A stretch of DNA of 64,000 nucleotides from Dickeya poaceiphila. GTDB lineage: Bacteria; Pseudomonadota; Gammaproteobacteria; Enterobacterales; Enterobacteriaceae. The position numbers and the translations under genes were made by a program. The stretch lies in assembly GCF_007858975.2 (NCBI RefSeq), contig NZ_CP042220.2:1240001-1304000 (forward strand). Direction: 5' to 3'. Below, piece after piece: positions 9,271 to 16,499 of this stretch (position 1 is the first letter of the stretch; each line of letters opens with the position of its first letter). Under the pieces are notes generated by a model. It saw nothing but the letters and a program-made list of their open reading frames with translations. It searched no databases and had not been told where the DNA came from.

Positions 9271-10080
9271 TTACTGTCCGTTCCAGGCGCGGAGCCGTTG
9301 GTCGCGTACCTGTAACTTTTGTTCCGGCGTCAGAGCATTATAGTTACTGCTAAGGCCGCTTTCCCAGTCGCCGTACAGCGGGTTAGGTAAGACGATGAAC
9401 TGTGTGCCGAATTTTGCCCGGTTCGCACTGACGAAGGCACGACGTTCATCATTCTGTTTGTGGTACGTTGCTGTGCCGAAATCATTGAGGTTATCACCGA
9501 CATACAGCACGATCTGGTTGCCTTTCGCGCTGATTTCATCAAAGCGGGCTTGCTTGTTGCTGAGCCCTTTGCTCAGCCACAGTGTCTGGCTGTTCACATC
9601 CGGGAAGCCGAGTTTGAGCATGTTTTCACGGGTATCCGTCGCTTCGCTCTCCAGCCGGTTTGAGACATAAAACACTTGCCCGCCATGACTATTCACATAA
9701 CGAGCAAACTCCACCGCACCGGGTACGGCAAGCGCCTGACGGGCATGGGACCAGCGGTTCCAACTGGTTTGGCTGAATGGTTGATGTGCTTTGGCTTGCC
9801 AGCCGCTGTAGGCGCTGTTGTCCAGCATGGTTTCGTCCAGATCAACGACGACAACTTTTTTCTTACCGGCAGTGACCGGTGCGGCATCAAATGCCACGCG
9901 AGCGGTGTTGAATGCCTGATAACACAATGCCTGATATTCACCCGACTGCTGGAACCAGTTCAGCGCCAGTACCGATTGGTTGGAGAGCGTTGTCTGAGCA
10001 TCCTGAGTCCGGGGAGTGCTGCAACCGGTTAGCGCCAGCATTACCATCAAGGCACTGGCACTGAAAGTCAGCTTTTTCAT
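9271..10080 (-). CDS. lipoprotein e(P4)-type class C acid phosphatase / 5'-nucleotidase
   Basis: HAD-superfamily phosphatase of 269 aa with a lipoprotein signal ending LALTGC, so it is probably anchored in the outer membrane facing the periplasm. The catalytic DLDETML motif (nucleophile and acid Asp) and the later GDNLNDF motif are intact, as is the VSNR threonine-region loop. The Haemophilus e(P4) relatives dephosphorylate nucleotides such as NMN. It has its own downstream hairpin and a long upstream gap, so it is probably monocistronic. It sits at the border of the siderophore locus and the AT-rich island. Confidence 0.88.
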   Translation of the reverse strand: MKKLTFSASALMVMLALTGCSTPRTQDAQTTLSNQSVLALNWFQQSGEYQALCYQAFNTARVAFDAAPVTAGKKKVVVVDLDETMLDNSAYSGWQAKAHQPFSQTSWNRWSHARQALAVPGAVEFARYVNSHGGQVFYVSNRLESEATDTRENMLKLGFPDVNSQTLWLSKGLSNKQARFDEISAKGNQIVLYVGDNLNDFGTATYHKQNDERRAFVSANRAKFGTQFIVLPNPLYGDWESGLSSNYNALTPEQKLQVRDQRLRAWNGQ

Positions 10081-10374
10081 GGGGTTTCCTTGTTATTTTA
10101 TGGGCTGCGCAAGGTAGCCGAGGATAGTGGTGCAGTGAAGTATCGAAGCAGGAATAGCGTGGCGAGTAAATACACTTGTTTTGTTTGTTCGCACTTTTTT
10201 ACATAAGTATGTGGCTGGCGAACTGCAACAACAGCGACTTGCTCTACTGAAACTACCTGAGCTAATCGTTCAAAGAGGGGCTGACTCCTGAACTAAGATA
10301 AAGCCTAAACTTCCTATCATGTCATGCGGTTGCAGTTATCTAACGTGATAAATGCTTGCAGAATATAAGCTCTG

Positions 10375-10403
10375 CACCTGCAACTTGAAATATGACGGAT
10401 ATA
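10375..10403. repeat. partial ERIC element (one end only)
   Basis: CACCTGCAACTTGAAATATG followed by ACGGATATA matches the reverse complement of the left end of the complete ERIC at 21183 with two differences. Sequence to its left shows no ERIC similarity, so it is a truncated copy. Confidence 0.7.
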
Positions 10404-10631
10404 TAAATTTTTATTGCCATAATTCAGTATGAGTGTGCAGGTATTAGTTAATGTTGCTGAATAATGAACGGAAGTATTTTAAACTTTAAAAATAGACGAA
10501 AGCTTGTGGTCGAATATTCCATTTTTATATTGTTATTTTTATTTTTGTTCTGGATTGGTGTGTTTAATCAGCTATTAACCCTATCTGATATTTAACAATT
10601 GGTTGGTAAAAGTATACAGAAATAACCTAAA

Positions 10632-10644
10632 TTGAAACGTTTCT
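10632..10644. promoter_or_regulatory. LacI/Cra-type operator candidate
   Basis: TTGAAACGTTTCT contains the perfect palindrome GAAACGTTTC and matches 11 of 12 bases of the Cra core TGAAACGTTTCA. It lies about 95 bp before the first gene of RiPP cluster 1. Which LacI-family protein binds, if any, cannot be told. Confidence 0.35.
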
Positions 10645-10737
10645 CATGATTAAAGTTCGTAAAAGCAGTGCTAAGTTGAGATTGTTATTTCACCCACACT
10701 CATTAGTTAGCTTCTTTGACTTTCACTGAGGTGTGTA

Positions 10738-11538
10738 ATGAGCAATCAGATTTTCAATAGTAATGACGGAAATTTTGATGATTATCATCATAGAACAACT
10801 TCTTCTATAGGGATTTATTGTACGGTAAGTAGTGATGAGCTGCAACTTGCTCTCCATACACTCTCAATTGCAGCATGTTCAGAATATGTTTCACATATCC
10901 TCATCCTCATAACGGACAGAGAAACCGTAGATCGAAAACTTTTATCTTTGAATTTTTTAGGAAGTTCAGTAGATAAATTGATTATCGCATGTGGCGATTA
11001 CGGTTCTGGTTATGAAATCTCACTGAGTGATGGAGGATATGATCAGGTATCAGCGCGTAATGATGCTTTGGAGATGATTTATAAAAAAGATGTTGATTGG
11101 GTCATGCAACATGATGCGGATGATATATACGATTCAGCTTTTTATGCGAAAATCTGCAAAGATTGCGGTGCCTATGAAGCGGTTATGACAGAGTGCTATA
11201 CCTTAAATTCACTGTCATCGTATGTTGTAAATTCAAAGTTATTGAAGAACATATATGGCAGGACACTAATTAACCCTCACATTAGGGTTTGGAAGAAAAA
11301 ATTAGGTTTGAAATATAAAAGATCAGCATTAGTTTCAAAAACATATGCTAATGAAACAAGACACTGTGGTGTTGAGTTTCCCGATAGAATGAATTTACTC
11401 CTTGTTAAGAAACCATCGCATTATCACTTACATAGATTACTTAATAAAAGACATTCGGGTTTTCTTGATGCAGGAGAAACTCTCGACATTAAATTAGATG
11501 ATCATATCAAAGAGAAAGTGAAAATGTTAATACTATAG
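10738..11538 (+). CDS. GT2-like glycosyltransferase of RiPP cluster 1
   Basis: 266-aa protein with a GT-A-type layout: an N-terminal nucleotide-binding strand (SSIGIYCTV, 22-30), a segment QVSARNDALE (103-112) and a metal-binding DADD at 126-129 in WVMQHDADDIY. It has no signal peptide or membrane helix, so it is cytoplasmic. GAGGTG precedes the ATG. It is the first gene of a tight operon (17 bp to the radical SAM gene), which suggests that it decorates the cluster peptide. A Cys, Ser or Thr of the precursor is a possible acceptor, but substrate and sugar are unknown. The gene is AT-rich with many ATA and AGA codons, unlike the flanking core genes. Confidence 0.7.
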   Translation: MSNQIFNSNDGNFDDYHHRTTSSIGIYCTVSSDELQLALHTLSIAACSEYVSHILILITDRETVDRKLLSLNFLGSSVDKLIIACGDYGSGYEISLSDGGYDQVSARNDALEMIYKKDVDWVMQHDADDIYDSAFYAKICKDCGAYEAVMTECYTLNSLSSYVVNSKLLKNIYGRTLINPHIRVWKKKLGLKYKRSALVSKTYANETRHCGVEFPDRMNLLLVKKPSHYHLHRLLNKRHSGFLDAGETLDIKLDDHIKEKVKMLIL

Positions 11539-11555
11539 AACAGATGAGGTGAGTT

Positions 11556-12878
11556 ATGAGTTCGTCAGATCATAAAGTATTAAATACACCTATGTATTAT
11601 TTTGAAGGAGATGATGGGCTCATATATTCTCATCTGCCGCTACGAGGTATAGCATTTAAGAGTCGTAAAACCTCATTACCAGTACTTGAAAAGCTTGCTA
11701 ATCATCAAGAATTGAGTATTGAAGATCAAAGGCATCCTATTATCAAAAAACTGTCTGACTGGAATGTCATCGGTGAACATGTAAAAGAGCTACCTGTAAT
11801 AGACGATCTTGAGGAGTTTAAGCCATTCGAAGCCACGTTGCTTCTGACAGAAACTTGTAATCTGGCTTGTAGCTATTGCTATGCCAGGGCTACAGGAGAG
11901 AAGAGTGAAGCAATGAGCAAAGCAATAGCTAAAAAAGCCGTTGATACTGCTATTGAGAATGCAAAGTCAATTTCAAGTCGCACCGCAGAATTTCGATATC
12001 TTGGTGGGGGTGAGCCTACAACTGAGTGGGAATTGATTGTATGGATAAATAATTACATCAAGTATAAAGCTGACGAGGCTGGGGTTAATACTTATATCAG
12101 GCTGATAACTAACGGCGTTTTAATTAATGATGAAAAAGCAAAGTGGCTTAAAAATAACGTTGATTTTGTAACCTTATCATTTGATGTCTTACCCGACCTT
12201 CAATTAAATCGCTCTTTTCCTAACGGGAAAAGTTCACAAAAAGCAGTCCTCAGAACAAGTGATTTATTAACCAAGTACGGTGTGCCTTATCATTTCAGGA
12301 CAACACTGTCGAGTGAATCAACAGGCCGATTGGTCGAAATGGTTGAGTATATAATAGCTAATACATCAGCTAAAGAAGTTCGAATGGAACCAATGGCTGA
12401 AATTGGGAGAGCTACAGATAGCGAACTGTCAAAGCCTAAACAACAAGAGTTTATAGACCAGTTTAAAAAGGCGTATTTTCTGGGAAAAGAAAATGGTATC
12501 AATGTAACTAATAAGCTAATAAGAAATGTTGATCGTAGAGGTGGGCGTTTTTGTAATGTCGAATTTGCTGTTACTCCTAAAGGTGAAGTAGCTGGTTGCC
12601 ATAGATATAGTAGAAGTGAAAATGAAGGTTATGATCTATTTCACGTTGGAAGGTTCAGTAATGACAATTTTAAATTTGATATCAATAAAATAAATGCCTT
12701 AAGACAAATCAACAATACTTCTTTTAGTGATTGTTCTCAATGTTTTGCCAGATGGAGTTGTGCATCAGGATGCTTATCTGCTCGTTACGATAAAAATGGT
12801 ATCGCCGAGCATGGTCCGATATGTCATATCACTAGAGAATTGCTTAAGTTTGGTGTTCAGCAATCTCTGGCGGAATGA
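11556..12878 (+). CDS. radical SAM/SPASM peptide maturase
   Basis: 440 aa. Residues about 10-80 look like a small PqqD-like recognition domain (inference). The radical SAM cluster motif is CNLACSYC (C101, C105, C108), and GGGEP follows at 150-154. The C-terminal third has SPASM auxiliary-cluster cysteines, including C393, C396, C402, C406 and C423 in CSQCFARWSCASGC and downstream. Such enzymes install C-C, C-S or epimer modifications on ribosomal peptides. The probable substrate is the 57-aa peptide encoded 38 bp downstream. GAGGTG stands before the ATG. I cannot assign it to a named maturase type (sactipeptide, ranthipeptide, cyclophane or epimerase). Confidence 0.88.
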   Translation: MSSSDHKVLNTPMYYFEGDDGLIYSHLPLRGIAFKSRKTSLPVLEKLANHQELSIEDQRHPIIKKLSDWNVIGEHVKELPVIDDLEEFKPFEATLLLTETCNLACSYCYARATGEKSEAMSKAIAKKAVDTAIENAKSISSRTAEFRYLGGGEPTTEWELIVWINNYIKYKADEAGVNTYIRLITNGVLINDEKAKWLKNNVDFVTLSFDVLPDLQLNRSFPNGKSSQKAVLRTSDLLTKYGVPYHFRTTLSSESTGRLVEMVEYIIANTSAKEVRMEPMAEIGRATDSELSKPKQQEFIDQFKKAYFLGKENGINVTNKLIRNVDRRGGRFCNVEFAVTPKGEVAGCHRYSRSENEGYDLFHVGRFSNDNFKFDINKINALRQINNTSFSDCSQCFARWSCASGCLSARYDKNGIAEHGPICHITRELLKFGVQQSLAE

Positions 12879-12916
12879 TGTGTGCGTAGTGTTTTTTCCA
12901 ATCAAAGGAGAGTAAT

Positions 12917-13090
12917 ATGATTTTTGATTCGAAATTGCATAATGGCGAAAATAGTGTGAATTTTGAAGATGAGGATGTTGAAATTACCTTTATTTCAACT
13001 AACCCTGAGGATGAAGAAGGTAATTTTGAGTTTCTATGCTGCCGAGGCGGTGGAATTGGAATCGGTGGTGGAGGTCCAGGGATCGGTTAA
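12917..13090 (+). CDS. RiPP precursor peptide, 57 aa, Cys-Cys/Gly-rich tail
   Basis: Short gene with a strong ribosome site (AAAGGAG, 6 nt before ATG) directly after the maturase gene. The N-terminal 40 residues are acidic (FEDEDVE, NPEDEEG), as expected of a leader. The last 17 residues are CCRGGGIGIGGGGPGIG, a likely core. There is no GG-type export cleavage site before the core, which fits the separate subtilisin-like protease in the operon. A perfect 11-bp hairpin follows the stop codon. The Gly-rich stretch recalls microcin B17, but no azole synthetase genes are present. Function is inferred from context. Confidence 0.8.
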   Translation: MIFDSKLHNGENSVNFEDEDVEITFISTNPEDEEGNFEFLCCRGGGIGIGGGGPGIG

Positions 13091-13118
13091 TAAAACTGTA
13101 AGTTTAAGATTATAAGAT

Positions 13119-13146
13119 AAGCAACAGCGTTTAGGCGCTGTTGCTT
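13119..13146 (+). terminator. hairpin after precursor gene (attenuator)
   Basis: Perfect 11-bp stem AAGCAACAGCG/CGCTGTTGCTT with a 6-nt loop, 28 bp after the precursor stop and before the exporter gene. The tail is AAATT, not a long T-run, so partial termination or 3'-end protection of the precursor mRNA is more likely than a full stop. Confidence 0.6.
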
Positions 13147-13161
13147 AAATTGGGATGAAAT

Positions 13162-15006
13162 ATGCTAACATTTATTTTTAAGAAATTTGAAAGCTGTATC
13201 GACCCTTTTAATGTTAAAAATAATATTTTTGATCAAAAGAACGTGCTTAAAGTATTAATAACTCTTGCTGGTAAATTCAAGCTATTAGCATTTTATCTGT
13301 TCATGCTTGGACTATTATGTTCAGGATGTGAGGTTTTTATCATTCATTCTTCAGGTAAGCTTGTTGATATGATCAGTGAAGCAGGTATAAGCCGGGCGTT
13401 CGTGGCTGAATCTTTAAAAGAAAACTATGCCTTTATCTGTATATTTGTTTCAGTTCTATTTGTTTTAAGGCCTATATTAAGAAGCGTAAACTTACTAACA
13501 ATTAATCAATCAGTTTATTCGAGATTGAGTGCGCTGGTAAGATTTCAGTTATATAATGAAACGTTGAAAAATAAAATGGTTTTTTTTGATGAGAATAACC
13601 CAGGAAAAATAACTTCTTCGATATGGCAGGCCGGTCAGGCAGTCAATGAAATGGCTTCTTTGTTTTTTCAAAACATATGGATAACGATAGCTTTTTTTAT
13701 TTTCTCCTTCTCGGTTATGGCTTCAATTAATCTGTACCTTTTCGTGCCTATATTAATATGGATGATTGCAAGTTTTTTTGTCGCTAAAATTTATGTGCCG
13801 CGAACAAAAAAATTAGCTCGTGAATCTGCAAATGAAGCAGTAAATGTGAATGGCACAATGAGTGATAACTTTAATAATATTCTAACAATAAAGTTATTTT
13901 CTGGTTCTGATGTTAAACACAAGTTTAACAGAACAGAGATGTCTTTAAAAATTTTTATCATGAAGTCAGCTTTCTATCTAAGAGCAATTACCTCAGCAGA
14001 ATCAATTATGATCCTGGTTAGTTCATTCATCATTGGGAGCATAACCTTACTAATATTATATCTTTGGGTTTCAAATGGCATTTCCTCAGGAGAAGTTGCA
14101 GTAGTATATTCGTTAATATTCAAACTGGAAGGGCTTTTTACTACTCTGATGGATCAGTTTACGGCTTTATTTCGTGCCTATGCTTTGTTCAGTAATAGTG
14201 TTAGCACATTGCTTAATAATGATAAGGAGTCTGAGGGAAAGATAACTTTCAATATGATTGAAACAATCGAATTTAAAAATATTTCGATGAAATATGGTGA
14301 TAAGTTGGTTTTAAAAAATTTGAGCTTTAAAATAAAAGCAGGCGAAAAAGTTGGCGTTGTTGGCGCTACAGGGTGTGGTAAATCGACGATTTTTAAATTG
14401 TTGCTAGGTTTGTATGATTATGAAGAAAGTGGGGAGGTGTTAATTAATACCTATAAAATAAAAGATATTGATTTATCCTGCCTCAGGAAAAATATTTCCT
14501 ATGTTTCACAGGATGCTAATTTTTTTGACGAGACTTTAGAGTATAACATCAAAATTGCAAATAATAATTTAGGCAAGAGTGATATAGAGAATATATTTAA
14601 AAAAGTATGCCTGGAAGAACTTTTTGATGAAAGTACTCGTTTTCATAGCCTTTTGAATACTAAAGTTGGAAATAAAGGTGCTACTTTATCTGGTGGGCAA
14701 TTGCAGAGGTTAAATGTAGCCCGTGGGTTAATTAAAGAACACAATGTTTTATTGTTAGATGAAATGACATCATCACTGGACCCTAACACAAGATTCAGAA
14801 TGATGGCTAATATCAGGCAGTGCTTTAAAAATAAGACGGTTGTCTGCATTTCTCATCAACATGATATTCTGCTTGAAATGGATAGGGTGATATTTATAAA
14901 AAACGGTCGTGTAATGGCGGAAGGAAATCATCACGACCTGTTATTGAGTTGTAATGACTATGCCCAACATTGGGAGAGTGAAACGATGAAAGTGGAGCAA
15001 TCTTGA
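13162..15006 (+). CDS. ABC exporter (fused permease-ATPase) of RiPP cluster 1
   Basis: 614 aa. The N-terminal half has about six hydrophobic spans between residues 40 and 350. The ATPase domain has Walker A GATGCGKST, signature LSGGQLQRLNVARGL and Walker B VLLLDEMTS followed by the switch His in ISHQHD. It lacks an N-terminal C39 peptidase, so it exports but does not process the peptide. Its stop overlaps the protease start (TGATG), which suggests translational coupling. Likely role: export of, and possibly immunity to, the mature peptide. Confidence 0.88.
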   Translation: MLTFIFKKFESCIDPFNVKNNIFDQKNVLKVLITLAGKFKLLAFYLFMLGLLCSGCEVFIIHSSGKLVDMISEAGISRAFVAESLKENYAFICIFVSVLFVLRPILRSVNLLTINQSVYSRLSALVRFQLYNETLKNKMVFFDENNPGKITSSIWQAGQAVNEMASLFFQNIWITIAFFIFSFSVMASINLYLFVPILIWMIASFFVAKIYVPRTKKLARESANEAVNVNGTMSDNFNNILTIKLFSGSDVKHKFNRTEMSLKIFIMKSAFYLRAITSAESIMILVSSFIIGSITLLILYLWVSNGISSGEVAVVYSLIFKLEGLFTTLMDQFTALFRAYALFSNSVSTLLNNDKESEGKITFNMIETIEFKNISMKYGDKLVLKNLSFKIKAGEKVGVVGATGCGKSTIFKLLLGLYDYEESGEVLINTYKIKDIDLSCLRKNISYVSQDANFFDETLEYNIKIANNNLGKSDIENIFKKVCLEELFDESTRFHSLLNTKVGNKGATLSGGQLQRLNVARGLIKEHNVLLLDEMTSSLDPNTRFRMMANIRQCFKNKTVVCISHQHDILLEMDRVIFIKNGRVMAEGNHHDLLLSCNDYAQHWESETMKVEQS

Positions 15007-16184
15007 TGCACTCCTTTGATGCTTTGATGAACGCGTTGAGGAATAACTTACTGCATGATCACCAATGGCATCTGCATGGTAAGCATCCATCCTTTGCGAC
15101 ACGTTCGTTATGTTCAGTACATGCTGATAAATTTTGGAATGACAACAGACGTTTTGGGGATAGTAGTATAGTCATTGCCGTTGCTGACGATGGGTGCATG
15201 ATTGACAATTTTTCAAACGAATACTCAGATAATATTGAAGGATTCGCCTATATTGAAAATGGTAAACTTAATCTTACTAAAGATAAGTCTAAAAAAAATA
15301 AGATTTTTTCAAGTAAATTTAAACACGGAACTGCAATTTGTGGTTTGATTGCGGCACCTATAAGTAGTGTTCTTCCTGTGGGGGTTGCCCCTGGAGTAAA
15401 AATCCTACCGATCCGATGGCCTTATGATAATGGATTTATCATTAATCAGCTAGGGTTTCAGCAATTCGTGATGGCTCTTTCAGATAAGATTGATATATTT
15501 GTCAATACATGGTCAAAATTACCTGATTTCATTTTAAATAAAGAAAGCGTCGAGATGATTTCGTCTTTTTCCTCAAAAGGAGGCAGGAGAGGAAAAGGTA
15601 TTCTGTTTCTTTGGGCGGCTGGTAATAGCAACTGCCCTATTAACTATGCTGGTGAGCAGAAGATTGTTTACTCATGCGATGCTAATAATAAAATTAGTTA
15701 TTCATCTTCATTCAGTAATAATCTTAATGCTCATGATAATGTTTTAGTGATTTCAGCCATAAACTCTTTTTTTGAAAAGGCATCTTATTCTTGTTTTGGG
15801 CCTGGGGTTGACTTGTGTGCTCCATCGAATGATTTATATTTATCAGAAGGTGAAAATAAGTATTTAGGTCTTACTACATTATCCGCTGACTTGAATAATT
15901 TCACCTATAATTTTAAAGGTACAAGTGGAGCCTGTGCCATCGCCGCAGGTGTTGCAGCGTTAAATTTGTCGGTCTCTATGGATCAAACCGCTAACCAACT
16001 TGCTTACAATCTCAAACTCAATGCGTTAAGAGACTTAGATAGAAAATACGAAAAATATAAATGTGACGTTTTTTATGATAATCATAAAGTCAAACGTGAA
16101 TTTATTTTTGATCTTGAAAAGCAAGATGATGAAATTTTTGAATTATTTTATGGTTGTGGAAGGATAAATTCCTTGTGTTTTTAA
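15006..16184 (+). CDS. cytoplasmic subtilisin-like (S8) protease of RiPP cluster 1
   Basis: 392 aa from the ATG at 15006, which overlaps the exporter stop (TGATG); a TTG one codon earlier is also possible. The S8 triad is visible: D61 in AVADDG, H107 in KHGT and S307 in GTSGAC, with the oxyanion N207 in AAGN. There is no signal peptide and no obvious prodomain, so it probably acts in the cytoplasm, most simply as the leader peptidase of the 57-aa precursor. The residue after the catalytic serine is Gly rather than the usual Met or Ala. It is the last gene of the operon; an ERIC end and an IS-derived element follow. Confidence 0.85.
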   Translation: MHSFDALMNALRNNLLHDHQWHLHGKHPSFATRSLCSVHADKFWNDNRRFGDSSIVIAVADDGCMIDNFSNEYSDNIEGFAYIENGKLNLTKDKSKKNKIFSSKFKHGTAICGLIAAPISSVLPVGVAPGVKILPIRWPYDNGFIINQLGFQQFVMALSDKIDIFVNTWSKLPDFILNKESVEMISSFSSKGGRRGKGILFLWAAGNSNCPINYAGEQKIVYSCDANNKISYSSSFSNNLNAHDNVLVISAINSFFEKASYSCFGPGVDLCAPSNDLYLSEGENKYLGLTTLSADLNNFTYNFKGTSGACAIAAGVAALNLSVSMDQTANQLAYNLKLNALRDLDRKYEKYKCDVFYDNHKVKREFIFDLEKQDDEIFELFYGCGRINSLCF

Positions 16185-16205
16185 TATAAGTAAGTTTTCC
16201 TTCGC

Positions 16206-16230
16206 TATACCCAAAATATTCGAGTTGCAG
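16206..16230. repeat. partial ERIC element (opposite end)
   Basis: TATACCCAAAATATTCGAGT and the following TGCAG match the reverse complement of the right end of the complete ERIC at 21309, with one base missing. It stops exactly where the terminal repeat of the IS-derived element begins, so the element probably inserted into or truncated it. Confidence 0.75.
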
Positions 16231-16451
16231 TGTAGTCCCCCGGTTTTTAGTACCATCGTCACCTTGTTTTCATAGGCCCATGGATCCACGACCTGGAAAT
16301 AAATTCGCTGCCGTTGTCGGTCTGCAGCCGTCCCGGCACGCGCTTGTGTAACTGTTTCAAACGCTCCATCACGGCGACCACATCCTCGCCGCGCAGCTCC
16401 GTCACGCCCATGCCGCCGAACTTCTTTTTCCAATTAATGGGAGGGACTACA
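16231..16451 (-). mobile_element. 221-bp internally deleted IS3-family element (MITE-like)
   Basis: Bounded by perfect 9-bp inverted ends TGTAGTCCC...GGGACTACA (11 of the first 12 bases agree). On the minus strand it encodes an IS3 OrfA piece (NWKKKFGGMGVTELR) joined in frame to an OrfB integrase-core piece (LQTDNGSEFISR), then a frameshift to DPWAYENKVT. Most of both frames is deleted, so it cannot make transposase but might move in trans. No target duplication is obvious (CAG versus AAA). It separates the two convergent RiPP clusters. Confidence 0.75.
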
Positions 16452-16499
16452 AAAGCATAAAACAAATACTGATATTATTAAATTTTTCATTGAGTTATG

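Larger units (their letters stand above)
10081..10737. other. AT-rich intergenic region upstream of RiPP cluster 1
   Basis: 657 bp without a supported gene. Composition changes here from GC-rich core to AT-rich island. It contains a 29-bp ERIC end (10375-10403) and a LacI/Cra-type palindrome (10632-10644), and must hold the promoter of the plus-strand cluster. Confidence 0.6.

Noticed and set aside
12917..13090. Microcin B17-like azole peptide
   Set aside because: The Gly-rich tail is similar in feel, but Ser and Cys patterning differs and no cyclodehydratase/dehydrogenase (McbBCD) genes are present; a radical SAM maturase is there instead.
10375..16230. Cluster 1 inserted into a single ERIC element
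   Set aside because: The two ERIC ends are in the wrong order for that: the right-hand half of the reversed element is on the left. Simple insertion would leave the opposite order.
16143..16433. Minus-strand frame of 96 codons
   Set aside because: Its sequence is the off-frame reading of the IS3-derived fragment plus flank, not a separate gene.
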